A DNA stretch of 62,874 nt from CAJBLF01 sp964613015 (GCA_964613015.1 CAZTFP010000004.1:1-62874); one strand, 5' to 3'; positions 42,691-53,938 are shown, numbered from the stretch's first letter. A program made the numbers and translations. Notes: generated by a model from the letters alone, not told the origin.

Positions 42691-43467
42691 ATGCAAAAAC
42701 AAACCATTAACTGACTTTTTCTTTTGTGAGCAGCACTGATTTTGGCACTCACTACATTTTTTGTGGGAAATGCTATGGTTCAATCCAATAAAAATAATCA
42801 ACAATCTTCCCAGGGAATAACAAATACTATCTCGGTAATGGGAGAAGGAAAAGCTTCTGTAGCGCCCGATATGTTGGTCATCAATGTCTCTATTTCTGAG
42901 CTTGCCGCTACTACAGAACTAGCACAGAAACAAGCTAACCAGAAAGTCACTAAAGTGAATGACATACTCAATGCAGCAAGCATCGCACAGAAAGATATCC
43001 AGACTGCAAATGTGAATGTCTATCCGGAATATGATCGAAGTAATGCGAGCTGAAGAAAATTATTATGATACAGAGCTACACAAAGCATCACCATAAAAGT
43101 CAGTGGAGATAATTTCTGACAGAAAGGTGCTGATATCGTAGATAAAATCTGAGCAATAGGTGCAGTGAACGTAGACAACACGTATTTCGATCTCAAGGAC
43201 AAAAATGCATCTATGCAATGAGCCCGTGATAATGCATTCGCTGATGCAAAAGCAAAAGCTGAACAATTAGCCAAAGCCGGCGGAGTTATGCTTGGTAAAC
43301 CAGTTATGATAACCGATAACAATATCTCCTATACTCCAGGGCCTATCATGTACGATAAAGTTAATATGGCTGTATGAGCAAGTACAAATGCACCAAGCAC
43401 TCCAGCACTTTCACCTGGACAGACTGAAGTGACCGTAGATGTTCAAGTAGTCTATGAAATAAAATAA
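42691..43467 (+). CDS. SIMPL-domain (DUF541) secreted protein
   Basis: 258 residues. N-terminal signal anchor (LFLLGAALILALTTFFVGNA), then the DUF541 pattern: ISVMGEGKASVAPDMLVINV, KVTKVNDILNAASIAQKDIQT, YRATQSITIKVS, and a long helix ARDNAFADAKAKAEQLAKAGG followed by PVMITDN. DUF541 proteins (Omp28/SIMPL) are periplasmic or surface and of uncertain function, sometimes linked to oxidative stress. It is monocistronic with a strong terminator after it. Several glycines are TGA. Confidence 0.85.
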
Positions 43468-43483
43468 GTATAAATTATATACT

Positions 43484-43513
43484 AAAAAAGACGCCATTTC
43501 TGGCGTCTTTTTT
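43484..43513. terminator. Bidirectional terminator
   Basis: A6-GACGCCA, 4-nt loop, TGGCGTC-T6; a near-perfect intrinsic terminator after the SIMPL-domain gene. Confidence 0.9.
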
Positions 43514-43529
43514 ACAATAAATTTTTTTT

Positions 43530-43669
43530 AATAAATCCTCTCCCCGCTGTCCGCGGGGTATCTCATTTTTCAAGGAGAACTTTAGTGGCCAATGACCCCA
43601 TTGAAAAAGGGGGAGGCTTGTCCCTTGCGAAGTCAAAGGGAATCTGCTGATGCGAATTGGGGATTTATT
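43530..43669. repeat. 140-bp hairpin-rich element with 9-bp terminal inverted repeats (MITE-like)
   Basis: Bounded by AATAAATCC and GGATTTATT, exact inverted repeats. Inside are CCCCGC-TGTC-CGCGGGG, a TTTTTCAA / TTGAAAAA pair, and TCCCTT...AAGGGA. The base composition is far more GC-rich than its flanks. No ORF and no clear target-site duplication. It sits between the convergent SIMPL and lgt genes. Confidence 0.45.
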
Positions 43670-43686
43670 CGCTAAAAAGCTAAGAT

Positions 43687-44529
43687 TTATTTTAGCTTTT
43701 TTCTAAACATCAACATCATTACACCCACTATAAAGAATCCTATAAAAAACCACTGAGAGACACTGAATCGTCCGTGGAATTCTAACTGAGCATCAGCTCT
43801 CAGATATTCTAGCATGAATCTAATGAAACTATATCCTATCAAAAATACAGCGACTATTTTTCCTGGTTGCGGTGCTTTTGTCTTCACCCGGGTGCGAATA
43901 ATACTCATGGTGATGACTAATAAGAGGAATCCTTCGAAAAAACTTGCGAGAAAATTGGTATTCACTCTCAACTGATTATCTATCTGTGGGTAAACATGGA
44001 AGATATGGAGATCATTAAGCAAAGAAAATACTGGATATCAAAGACGTGGCAATCGATTTGAAACTACAACACCATAGAGTTCTTGATTGAGAAAATTTCC
44101 TATTCTTCATACCATAATACCAAAAGGTACTATAGCAAGAATAATATCAAACAGAAGTGCTATCTCTTTGAGTTTAAGTTTTTTCTTTCGTGCAAGACCA
44201 GCCAACGCCATAGTAACACCAATCATTCATCCGATAAATGACATTCATCATCTCCGTATTTGAAATATATCACCCGGGTGCGACCAATAATACGGAAAGT
44301 CATAGATGATTACGTGACCTAGTCTTCATCAAATAAGTACGCCAAAAAATATGCAAAGCATGAGATCATCGATATTGTGTTGGAGAAATTTTTGTACACC
44401 AGGGAATTTAGTTCAGAATATATTTTTTTTTGCAATTCGATGGAAAAAGATGTATCCCGCCAAGAATGCTACAAAGTAAAATATCCCGTATCGATAAATA
44501 TTGACTGAGCCGATAGAAAATGCGATCAT
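43687..44529 (-). CDS. lgt: Prolipoprotein diacylglyceryl transferase
   Basis: Attaches diacylglycerol to the lipobox Cys of lipoproteins, in the membrane. 280 residues with about seven membrane segments. Signature GRIGNFLNQELYG, IGGRLGHVIIYD, and the C-terminal RFMLEYLRAD. Many family glycines are TGA (GG in GGRLG, GG in RGGMSFIGG). Start is the ATG at 44527-44529. Its presence agrees with lipoprotein-type signal peptides such as that of the gene at 27357-28175. Confidence 0.94.
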
Positions 44530-44674
44530 AAGCAAAGCGAAATGATAAATAGTTGTTTACACTACTATATGTAACACGGAGCAAATTGCAATTTTTATTG
44601 GTAGGAAAAAACTAGAATCTCTTCTCGTCTAATAATTTATTATCATTCTCCAACGATATATAGAATGACTATTT

Positions 44675-45529
44675 TTATGTGGTTGGTTTCTGTACGATCA
44701 TTTTTTTATATTCTTGGATTAATCCTGCTTGTACTTTAGATTTCATGACATCGGTTGGGATACCAGCATTTGGATTAAAACAAAAGCTTACTTTAAACTT
44801 ACATACTTTCTGATCAAAACTCTCTATAAGTACCTGTGTATATTCTTTATATATAACGAAATCATAGGAATTGGTCTTGATAAGGGTCAGATCAATTATC
44901 TTTTCTATATCTAAATTGATATCTACATTGAGTTCAATATCGAGTTTTAATACGGACTCTAAACTATATGTTCTGATGACTGATCTTACAAATTTAGAAT
45001 TTGGAATCACTACTCTTTTGAAATCAAAAGATCTCATAATGATATTTTTCATGTCAATTTCTTCTATTTTTCCCGTCACTTCTCCTCCAGGTAATTTTAC
45101 GGAAACTATACTTCCTGGCTGATATTCTTTGGTTGTATAGATCATAATACCAGAGATAAGATTGGTGAGCGTTTGTCTAAATGCAAATCCTACACCAATA
45201 GAAATACCTCAAAGAATAAGTCCTACCTGGATACCAACGATACTGAAACTTATAAACAGAGAAAACATAGCAAGTGCATAAAAGATAATATCTCCTAATA
45301 ACGCTGACACATTTTCTACGTCTTTATTTCACTTGAGAACAAAACTTTTGGTAATTTTATTTTTGATATAATTTGCAAGAATTTTGGAAACCGACAAAAG
45401 AACGAAACTCAATACAATTGCTAAAACAATAGCAATTATCTTGGAAACAAAAGGATTTGCATACATCCTTGTAATAAAGTCTCGAAATGTTTCTTTGGCT
45501 GTTGACGCTGCTGTTCATAAAGTATTCAT
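44675..45529 (-). CDS. mscS: MscS-family mechanosensitive channel
   Basis: 284 residues: two to three membrane segments (IIAIVLAIVLSFVLL; IIFYALAMFSLFISF; the pore helix VGLILGGISIGVGFAFRQTL) followed by the beta domain (GSIVSVKLPGGEVTGKIEEI, VVIPNSKFV) and the alpha/beta C-terminal domain. It releases osmolytes upon hypo-osmotic shock. Start ATG at 45527-45529; TAA stop. It appears monocistronic. Confidence 0.9.
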
Positions 45530-46033
45530 ACTATAGCGCTTAAACGACTAAATGATTAAATGACTACATGGTGATGTAAAGCTTTTTAGTCATCTTACTA
45601 AGTATAGCCGGAATTGTAAAAAATGCAAATTTCCGAAGAAAATTTATAAACAAATTCTGGTGAATTTATAAACAAATTCCCGAAATGGGAATTTATGCCT
45701 CGGCATAATTCTCTCATCCAAAACTTTTACAAAATTTTAGTGTTCGAAATATCCATTTTTCAATCCGAAACATTGAAACATATTTTTGAAGGAGAATGTA
45801 CAAATTCCACTACTAAACTAGCCAAAAGCTTGAAGCTCAAAGCTGAAAGCATATTATAAATAAAATAGTGCATCCAAGATTACTATAAAATGTCTTTTTC
45901 ATTCTGAATGAAATGAAGAATATATGTATTTACTATATCCTTCGTTATGCTCAGGATAACACTAGCAATGATTTTTGTTGATATTACAGATAAGATACAT
46001 AGTATAGTCGTATTTATCATTATTTTTGTATAC
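45530..46033. other. Gene-free region with a short direct repeat
   Basis: No convincing gene. A 17-bp direct repeat (AATTTATAAACAAATTC) occurs twice at about 45640-45680. The last 90 bp could extend the MoxR gene upstream to an ATG at 45947, but this would add a second hydrophobic segment. Confidence 0.5.
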
Positions 46034-47140
46034 ATGCGAACGCTTATTATTTTATTGATTTTGGTAGTTACAATTGTGGTTGTTGTCCTTTGGATGTTTT
46101 TTAAGGATGATAGCAAGAACATATTTAATTTCTTGAAAAAAGAACAAAAATCTCCGGATCATCATCACACTATAGATACGAAATATTTCGAGGAAGGACT
46201 CGAGCATATTGAATTTCATCATAAAGAGTTGAAACATCTCAAAGAAGTGGTGCATACGCATATTATATGAATGGATGGTCTCATCAATGCTATCATGATC
46301 AATATCCTCTGTGGTGGACATGTTTTGGTTGAAGGATTTCCTGGTCTAGCTAAAACAAAAACTATTCATATCTTTTCCCAGCTCCTTGGATTAGACTTCA
46401 AAAGAATCCAATTCACCCCTGATCTTTTGCCTGCAGATATTCTTGGTGGAGAAATATATAATGCGAAATCACAAGAATTTGATACGAAAATGGGGCCAAT
46501 TATGGCGAATATAATTCTCGCAGATGAAATCAATAGAGCAACCCCGAAAGTACAGTCGGCACTCCTGGAAGCAATGCAAGAACATCAAGTGACGATAGGT
46601 GGAATAACTCATAAACTCCCTGACCCATTCTTTGTCTTAGCAACACAAAATCCGATAGAACAAGAATGAACGTACCCCCTCCCCGAAGCTCAGATTGATA
46701 GATTTTTATTTAAGGTTTTGGTAAGTTATCCAAGTCTGGCAGACGAAAAGAAAATTCTCGATACCATGGAAAAAGAAGATTTGACCAAAATAAAGAGTGT
46801 GGTCTCTCATAGTGAATTAGCAGCCATTAAAAAAGAGATCGACGACATAACTATCTCTGATGAGATCAAACACTATATTACCAAGCTAACAAGTATAACG
46901 AGAAAAGAACACGAGCATATATTATACGGAACATCGCCGAGAGGTTCTATAGGTCTTATGCAGGCAAGTAAGGCAGTAGCCTTAGCAACTGGAAGAACCT
47001 ATGTTACTCATGAAGATGTCCAGAAAGTTGCATTACCAGTCCTTAGACATAGAATTATTTTAAACTATCAGGCTAAGTTGGCTGGATTGACTGAAGATCA
47101 AGTATTGCTTGAGTTGTTTGAGATAGTAAGTTTGGTGTAA
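46034..47140 (+). CDS. MoxR-family AAA+ ATPase with N-terminal membrane anchor
   Basis: 368 residues. One N-terminal transmembrane helix (LIILLILVVTIVVVVLW), a His-rich linker, then the MoxR core: Walker A GFPGLAKTK, PADILGGEIY, Walker B ILADEINRATPKVQSALLEAMQE, sensor 1 ATQNPIEQEG-TYPLPEAQIDRF, and the C-terminal lid with GTSPRGSIGL. MoxR ATPases act as chaperones for cofactor insertion or complex assembly, usually with a VWA partner, which is not present here. A membrane anchor is unusual. The ATG at 46034 is chosen; GTYPLPEAQ contains a TGA Gly. Confidence 0.88.
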
Positions 47141-47171
47141 AATAAATATTTAAATTTTCAAAACAAAATAG

Positions 47172-47663
47172 ATGCTAAATTCTTTAGATAATATAAATCA
47201 GAAAGAAGCAGCAAGAAAAAAATCATTAGGCGAACTCGGTGAACTTTTTGCAATAAAAGCTTTAGTTGATAAACATTTTGATAAGATACAAAACCTTAAT
47301 GATGGTCATTTAAATGAGCCATTTGCAGATTTAAAATGCGAGAAAGATGGGAAAACCTATATTATTAGTGTAAAAGCTAGAAACAAATTTCAGAAAAATG
47401 GGAAAATCAATTCAAGATATAATCTTTGAACTAATGCCTATGAAAAAGCAAGAAAATCTGAAATAAAATACAACGCTACTGCCTGTTGGATGGCAATTCA
47501 ATTTGATAAAAATAATTTTTCAATTTTTTTTGGCCATTTGGCTGAACTACAAAACAGTAATGCAATTCCTATTGATAAATGTGAAAAAGGACTAATTGGT
47601 TATATTTGGGAGAATAAAAAAAGACATTTTTTTGATTTTGATTTTTATACAAACATAAAATAA
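47172..47663 (+). CDS. PD-(D/E)XK-type nuclease-like protein
   Basis: 163 residues. An N-terminal helix with KSLGELGELFAIKALVDKHF is followed by FADLKCEKDGKTYIISVKAR, which fits the D...(V)xK core of the PD-(D/E)XK nuclease fold (Glu in the helix, Asp, then VK). It lies 31 bp after the MoxR gene and 5 bp before an HNH protein. It could be a restriction endonuclease or a repair nuclease; no methylase is nearby. One TGA Gly. Confidence 0.65.
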
Positions 47664-47668
47664 TCAAC

Positions 47669-47965
47669 ATGAATAAATGGAATATTCCTAATTGGCTTGA
47701 AAATGAAATATGCAATAGAGATAAAAATTGTATCTATTGTTGAATAAAATTTGATATAGAATCAAGGAAAAACAAAGCAACTTGGGAACATATTATAAAT
47801 GATGCAACAATTATCACTAGAGAAAATATTGCATTATGTTGTTGTTCTTGTAATGCAAGTAAAGGAGCAAAAGTCTTATCAAACCGATTAAATTCTAAAT
47901 ACTGTAAAAATAGAAATATCACAGCTAAAAATATAGCTCCTGTTGCTCAACAGGCATTAATTTAA
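47669..47965 (+). CDS. HNH-type small nuclease
   Basis: 98 residues. Cys pair CIYCGIKFD near residue 20, TWEHII in the middle (core His), N-containing loop NIALCCCSCNASKG with the second Cys pair; this is the HNH/McrA zinc-finger layout. It forms an apparent two-gene unit with the PD-(D/E)XK-like protein. TGA encodes the Gly in CG-IKFD. ATG at 47669; stop TAA. Confidence 0.75.
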
Positions 47966-47969
47966 TTTC

Positions 47970-49283
47970 TTACTGAAAAAACTTCTTGGTAGCATCTACG
48001 ATAGCATCGAGATCTGATTTTTTGAATCTTTTATATTTATTACTGAGCGTTCAGTTTGCTTTTGTCTGATCAAGAAAATTGAGTTGGTCGTTGAGTCCTG
48101 TGAGGTAGGTTGTCGTAAAGGAATAGAGATCTTTCACGGGTTTTGCATAGTCAGATGGTATAAAATATGTTTTATCGTTGAGCGTTACACGTTTGATATT
48201 GAAAAGATAGTAGAGTGCATTGGTCTCGTTTGGCTTACCTGCATTGTAGATATCGAGTATTTTATCGTAGAATTTATGTGACTGAAAATCTATCACGGAC
48301 CAATCTAATTCTCCTATTGTTCGATTTTTCAAACCATTCGTCAGATCCACATTGAAATAAATCGCCCCTACAATACTAGTTTCTCTGAGGAGAAAATCCT
48401 TGAGCTGAAGTAGCCGAGCATTTTTTAATGTCGAATTGTTCGCGTATACTTCAAGGGATTTATCATAATTGTATGCTCAAGTATAGTTGACCGCTGTGGT
48501 TCCTACTTCATCCACAAAAATCGGTTTATTAAAGGTTTTTAGTCTATCTAATGTCTTTCGTCCTGCAGCATTCACAATCTGGTCGGGAGTTCCCCATCGT
48601 CTGTTACCGTTTCCCTTTCCTCGATTGTAAAACGTAACTCCCATCAGATCGACATATGTATCGCCAGGATAATAATCTTCAAAGGTAGGACATTTTAATT
48701 TTTCTTTAAAACTTGGCTGACATTGGATAAATGTTGCCGTTTGTTTTGGTTTACCGCCTTTTGCCGGCAAATCCCGTGCGTTGACGGACATATCAAAAAG
48801 AATATTTGACTGATCGAGTCATTCTGCTCTCGAGAGTTTTCGTACATGAATCCATGCTTTTTTGAATCGATAAGGATTTGAACTTCGTGGATATCGTCAC
48901 CCATTCATTTCGTGCATCGTACGGAAAATCACCCTGAGATTATTTTGTTTTACGTCATGAAAAAATTGGGTATATTCTGTATCAAATTTGCCAGCAGCAA
49001 CCTCTGCTGCGGTAAACATATTTGGTGAAATCGAAATATGATAGATTTTATCTTCGCCAAGTTGTTGGTTGAGACCAGAGATTATTTTCTCTACATGAGG
49101 ACCTCGTGGATCAAAAATAAACGAAACAATGGGCAAATCCAGATTATATTCACTCTGGATCTCCTGGATATTTTCTATGCTATTGTCCCATGATTTCATA
49201 CCAAAAAGATATGCCTCTGATTTCACTCACAAGGAAAATATTCCTACCACGAATATTATACTCATCAAAATTTTGAATTTCAT
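47970..49283 (-). CDS. Secreted GH26-type glycoside hydrolase (endo-beta-mannanase-like)
   Basis: 437 residues. Signal peptide (LMSIIFVVGIFSLGVKSEA), then a TIM-barrel of the GH26 type: VIFRTMHEMNG with acid/base Glu at about 125, followed by GRYPRSS; VDLMGVTFYN; and FVDEVGTT with the nucleophile Glu at about 259. The C-terminal 100 residues are an extra helical domain. It should cleave beta-mannan or a similar beta-glycan outside the cell. Several glycines are TGA. It converges with the HNH gene. Confidence 0.85.
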
Positions 49284-49439
49284 ACCTATGATAATTTTAA
49301 ATTTTAAATTTTAAAATCTAAGTTCTCTTTGCTGCATACGCTTGTATATATTTACAAAAAAATATCCAGCTGTAATAGTATAAACAATAAGCTGAAATAC
49401 ATTCATAATAAAAATTATCGGATCGTATAGATAGTCTAC

Positions 49440-50024
49440 TTACATAATTTTTTCAAGTATCAGTGGATTATATACTGGTTTCTTACCATATACTGCCACA
49501 CCAAAATTATTGTATAATGTACGATCTTCCTGTTCATGTCGCCTTACTATAAATTCTGCCTTGGGTAGATAACACGTACGTTGAGTAACGGGATCAGCAA
49601 AAAAGATATACTTCATGGTATATCCAATGACTGTCACATTATGTCCTTCATTCCGTATATTTTTATAATCAGTTTTTTTTGTACTTCGTGCCTGGAGAGA
49701 GACAATGATAGGTATTTCTTTATCGATATACGTTTCTAGATCTTTAATGGTCATCTGACGTGCATCAACCGTAAATTTTTTTGTTTGAAAAAAACGTATA
49801 ATATTTTTCGTTTCTGTTCACTCTTTTTTTGTTGTTTTAAGTAATTTTTCTAGCTCACATTCTCTGAGATCTTCCTCTCCATAATACCACAATACGGAAA
49901 GCACTCAGGCTACCCCACATGCAAAATCATTTGGCTGGATGAAATTGGGAAACTCCAAAATATGTGCTAGCACCTTTTCTTTTTTGGCTCATGTTTTGAT
50001 GAAGAATGTTTTTTTTGTCAGCAT
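49440..50024 (-). CDS. C39-like cysteine peptidase
   Basis: 194 residues. Papain-like C39 pattern: FACGVAGVLSVLWYYG (Cys about residue 35), LKTTKKEGTETKNIIRFF, PIIVSLQAR, GHNVTVIGY with the catalytic His, and FADP with Asp. No signal peptide. It overlaps the end of the M14-like gene. C39 enzymes trim leader peptides at double-Gly sites; whether this one acts on peptides of its own or scavenged ones is unknown. Confidence 0.75.
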
Positions 50025-50896
50025 GGTGTATCTTGATCAAGAAGTAAAACCAGTCATTTGATCCAGAGTCGATTAATTTTTTTTGCAAGTGTCAATGGCG
50101 TTTGTCCTGTTGTCTCTACTGCTACGGTATACGGTACACCAAGTCTCCACATGAGATCAGTAATACTGCCATCGTGTCTTACAATAAAGCCATAATCGTT
50201 GGTTAGCGTATGTTTTCGTACCATAAATCAGCTATTTATCATACTATTTGAAAGTAATGGAATATATTTTGCAAGTTCATGAATGATAGGAGTATAGAGA
50301 TCAAGATCGCCAAAAGCGTAGTGATATGTACAGATTCAACGTTCTTTTTTTATATAATCTTGGTGAAAATCTACACTTATCATGATATGATTGTATACAT
50401 CCTGTTTAATAAGTGTAGTAAGCATGGTAGTTTCTACGGGTAGCTTCAATTTGAGTAGAGGGTCGTTTGATCGATATCGTTTGGTGTATTCTTTTTTATC
50501 TCATAGTTCATCAACGATATTTCCATTGGGTAAGAGATAACGAAGAAAATCATTATTCCCACTGTCTCAAGAATCATCGTCAATATTCATTCTTGTTCCG
50601 TGTTCAAATCCTGAAGGATTGGTGAGTGGATAGATAATGACTTTGTATCCGTGATGATGAATAAAATCTATAATTCTATTGAAATATGTAAGTAATGACA
50701 GTGGTCCAGCAATCTCTTCACCATGTATTCAGGATGTAATGAGAATGACTTTATCTTTGGAGGTAATCTTTTTTGATTGTATTCTGAGTAATTCAAATGT
50801 TCATGCTTTGTAATGTAAAGGATAAACATTCCAGACCACATCATTTCTAGATTCTATTCTTTTGATACATTTTGCTATATATGATTTTGCCTTCAT
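49967..50896 (-). CDS. M14-type zinc carboxypeptidase / AstE-like
   Basis: 309 residues. Zinc motif ITSGIHGEEIAGP (His and Glu), then NPSGFEHGTRMN, the third zinc His in VDFHQDY, and catalytic Glu in VAVETTGQT. This matches the M14 aspartoacylase/AstE branch. It is likely cytoplasmic (no signal). It overlaps the next gene by 58 bp if UGA is Gly; with UGA as a stop it would end DTPC 7 bp beyond the next start. ATG at 50894-50896. Confidence 0.8.
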
Positions 50897-50986
50897 CCTT
50901 TTGCAAGAAATAAAGCTTTATATTTTTATAGATATTTACGGTTTGCTTTCAATACTGAATGATTTCTGTTTTTTGGAAATAAAGGT

Positions 50987-51588
50987 AAGGCCCGGAATTT
51001 CCGGGCCTTTTAATGAATGTTTTTTCTGATTTTGTTCTTATGATGGTCTGACCATCTGGAGGCTCTGCTTCCTCTAGACTCACAACTTCATAGCATGTTG
51101 TACTATGGATATCATTCAAAGATCATCTCTTTGTAGATATCTCTTCCATGTGACGGCGAAGATTTTTTATTGTCCCTAAGGCTTATTTGGCAACGGACTA
51201 CTAACTCTATCTTCTAAAGAGTCATAAAAGAGTTTTTTTATGCATATCCTGAGGGAAACCTTTCATAACCCTCGCTCAGAACATGTCCTGAGTGGTTTGC
51301 CTGGATGGAGCCGTCAGCCCCACGTGCCGGTACTTGTGTTTTAGCATACTTTTTCGTTTATTAAACATTTGTGTTGTCGCTTTTGTTTTGGGGCGGCGAT
51401 CGCCCATTTAATGTGTTTTTCATGATACACGGTGTTTTGGGCATACTCCCGTCTGCGTTCTTAGCAGTTTGGAGTGGCCGGGCCGGTTAATGTTTCATAC
51501 AGATCAATGCATTCCCTTTAAGGAGAGTGTTCGGAGATCCTCTGATCATGGTTTTTTTTGTTAACACTATTTGGTTAAGTAATTGTGT
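50987..51588 (-). ncRNA. Candidate large structured RNA, about 600 nt
   Basis: No plausible ORF, composition GC-richer than flanks, and many stable hairpins on the minus strand, for example GATGGTC-A-GACCATC, CTAGAGG...CCTCCAG, CTCAGGACATGTTCTGAG, and GGGCG-ATCG-CCGCCC. A promoter (51595-51622) lies just upstream and a 9-bp GC-rich terminator stem (AAGGCCCGG / CCGGGCCTT) at 50987-51009 just downstream. I tried to match RNase P RNA, tmRNA, SRP and 6S and could not. Confidence 0.5.
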
Positions 51589-51594
51589 ATCATT

Positions 51595-51622
51595 CTTATA
51601 TTTATTTTAATGTAAATGTCAA
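51595..51622 (-). promoter_or_regulatory. Promoter of the candidate RNA
   Basis: Minus strand TTGACA (51617-51622), 16 bp, TATAAG (51595-51600). No gene other than the RNA lies directly downstream. Confidence 0.6.
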
Positions 51623-51972
51623 GTCTATTTTTTATATGGAAAAAGGAGTAGGTTGAGAGCTATGGAAACCATAGATGAACACTACTCCTTCATGTTTTGG
51701 CTAGTATAATTACTGCCAAGTGCGGATTTCCCGCCATAATAATGATAATCAAAATCGGGCCGATTAGCGTTGCCCGTATTGTCCTTACTTCCAAGTGTCG
51801 GTCGGAAAATTGCAGATGGGAGCCTATTCCACCTGAAACATCTGAAATCGAGGGCGTGCCTTGCATAATGCACTTGAAAGAAGACCACTGAAAATTCAGT
51901 ATGTCAAAGAACATTCCCGATAAAGGGAATGTATTTTATATATATTTTTAGAGAAATAGCAATATATATTTT
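51623..51972. other. Gene-free region with two hairpins
   Basis: Between the candidate RNA and glyA. A nested hairpin (AGGAGTAG...CTACTCCT with inner CTATGG-AAA-CCATAG) at about 51644-51689 and ATTCCC-GATAAA-GGGAAT at about 51912-51929. Short ORFs on both strands (51690-51914) look like chance openings. Could be a second RNA or the glyA 3' region. Confidence 0.35.
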
Positions 51973-53253
51973 TTATAAACCAGGAACTGGAAAGGATAAA
52001 CTAATTTCTTTGACCTTATTTCTTAGTTCTGCTAAGACTTCTTCATTATCTTTGTTTTTGAATGATTCATCCATATACTCAACGATTTTTTTTACCTCTT
52101 CTTCTTTTACTCCTCTGGTCGTCATGGCTGGTAGACCGATACGAAGTCCTGATGGTCTAAATGGTGGATTGAGATCGTCAGGTATAGTGGATTTGGAGGT
52201 TGAAATTCAGATTTTATCTAATGTTTTTTCTGCCACAGATCCGTCCAACTCCGTACCGCTGAAATCTACAATTACCATATGATTGTCTGTTCATCATGTT
52301 ACTAATTTGTATCCACGATCTGTTAACTCTGAAGCTAATACTTGTGCGTTTTTGAGTGCTTGCTCAGCATACGATTTGAATGCTGGTGTAGCTGCTTCGT
52401 GTAATGCAACCGCGATAGCCGCGATAGTGTTCATGTGTGGTCATCATTGCATACCAGGGAATACTGCTCTATCGATTCTTGTCGGAATATTTTCTATCGT
52501 GTCTTCAGGTTTTTTGAGGGGATTGGAAACGATTCATTTACTGAGAATCAATGCACCTCTAGGACCACGAAGTGACTTGTGTGTCGTTGTCATCATGACA
52601 TGAAATCCGTAGTCCAATGGATTTTTTAGGAGTCATGCAGCGATAAATCATCAGATGTGTGATACATCAGCAAACGCGATAGCTCAAACTTCTTTTGCTA
52701 TTTCTACAAATTTTTCATAATCGAGTTCTCTCGGATATGCAGAAAATCCTGCAAGAATTATCTTGGGTTTATATTCATGAGCCAATGCACGTACTTGATC
52801 AAAATCAACGGTTCCATCAGCTTTTGTCTTATATCTCATAAAGTTGAATACTTTAGAAAAAAAAGTCACTGGAGCCCCATGGGTCAGGTGTCATCCGTGC
52901 GTGAGGTCCATTCCGAGAATCGTATCTCCAGGATTCATAAGCGCTGAATATACACATAAATTTGCTGCTGCTCATGATAATGCTTGTACGTTTGCATGGT
53001 CTGCATGAAAGATCTCTTTTGCTCTATCGATAGCGAGTTGTTCGATGATATCAGTATTTTCCTGTCCTCCATAATATCTACGACCGGGAAATCATTCAGA
53101 ATATTTGTTGGCAAATACCGAAGATTGTGCTTCAAGGACGGCTGGAGATTGATAGTTCTCGCTTGCAATAAGCTCCATCCCCTCTGACTGTCTTTTCTGT
53201 TCAGTGAGAATCGCATCATATATCTGTTGATCTACATTTTGGATGTTTTTCAT
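51973..53253 (-). CDS. glyA: Serine hydroxymethyltransferase
   Basis: PLP enzyme making glycine and methylene-THF from serine; 426 residues. LIASENYQSPAV at the N-terminus, SEGFPGRRYYGG, HLTHGAPV, and the PLP Lys in TTTHKSLRGPRGA; the C-terminal RPSGLRIGLPAMTTRGVKE is typical. A dozen or more glycines are TGA, including several doublets (GG). ATG at 53251-53253, stop TAA. Confidence 0.96.
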
Positions 53254-53496
53254 GATTTCTTTTATAATATAAAAGTAATTTACTTGGGTGTAATTTATCT
53301 GCCTCAGCAGATGTAATTAGCTTCACGTAATTATTTATAATCTATTACTATTCATTACATACATTTTCGTGTAAATTACAAAGTTCAAATTACGTTTTTT
53401 TAGTGTATAGATATTTAGTCTAGGCTATCAAGTACATATGATTTTTTATTGAAATTTTTTCGCTAAACAATATAAGAAAAAAAATAAAAAGAATAT

Positions 53497-53901
53497 ATGA
53501 ATACCATGAATGTCATTAGATTGCCCATTAACCAAATCACTAAAAACAGATTTGTTGTCATTGAAGAAGCAGACGATTGCTTTGAAATCGGTCTCGTAAG
53601 AGAGACAGAACTCCAGCACAATCACAAGGAACGTAAAATCTTGATTTTGACTGCTGGTGGCTTTCCCACAAATATTCCTACGTTTCGTGAAATTTGGGAT
53701 CCTTTCTTACCCAATCCGTATGAAGAAATTGCTATAGATACCTATCCCGTCTATTCCTTGGATATCTATCTTTTAGCTGAATTGTTTGATCAACAAAAAA
53801 CTTGCTTAGAAAAAGGGATTCCAAACACCCAGAAAGAGTTAGATGCTTTTTTGACCATGAAAGCACTAGTTTTTGATCCCAATGTACGTGCAAATCTATA
53901 A
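53497..53901 (+). CDS. Hypothetical protein, 134 aa
   Basis: Not recognised. Soluble-looking, mixed strand and helix (RFVVIEEADDCFEIGLV; KILILTAGGFPTNIP), helical C-terminus. No TGA codons. It stands alone with a strong terminator after it. ATG at 53497, stop TAA. Confidence 0.65.
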   Translation: MNTMNVIRLPINQITKNRFVVIEEADDCFEIGLVRETELQHNHKERKILILTAGGFPTNIPTFREIWDPFLPNPYEEIAIDTYPVYSLDIYLLAELFDQQKTCLEKGIPNTQKELDAFLTMKALVFDPNVRANL

Positions 53902-53911
53902 GATGAATAAG

Positions 53912-53938
53912 GTCTTCTGTATTTGAAGACTTTTTTTT
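53912..53938 (+). terminator. Terminator after the 53497 gene
   Basis: GTCTTC, 7-nt loop, GAAGAC, then eight T. Confidence 0.85.

Noticed and set aside
51000..51590. c-di-GMP riboswitch (a GGCAAACC plus hairpin block)
   Set aside because: The matching GGGACGCAAAGCC half is missing.
51690..51914. Short ORFs of 64-74 codons on both strands
   Set aside because: Three overlapping frames are open at once, none has a ribosome site or a recognisable domain, and the region is hairpin-rich.
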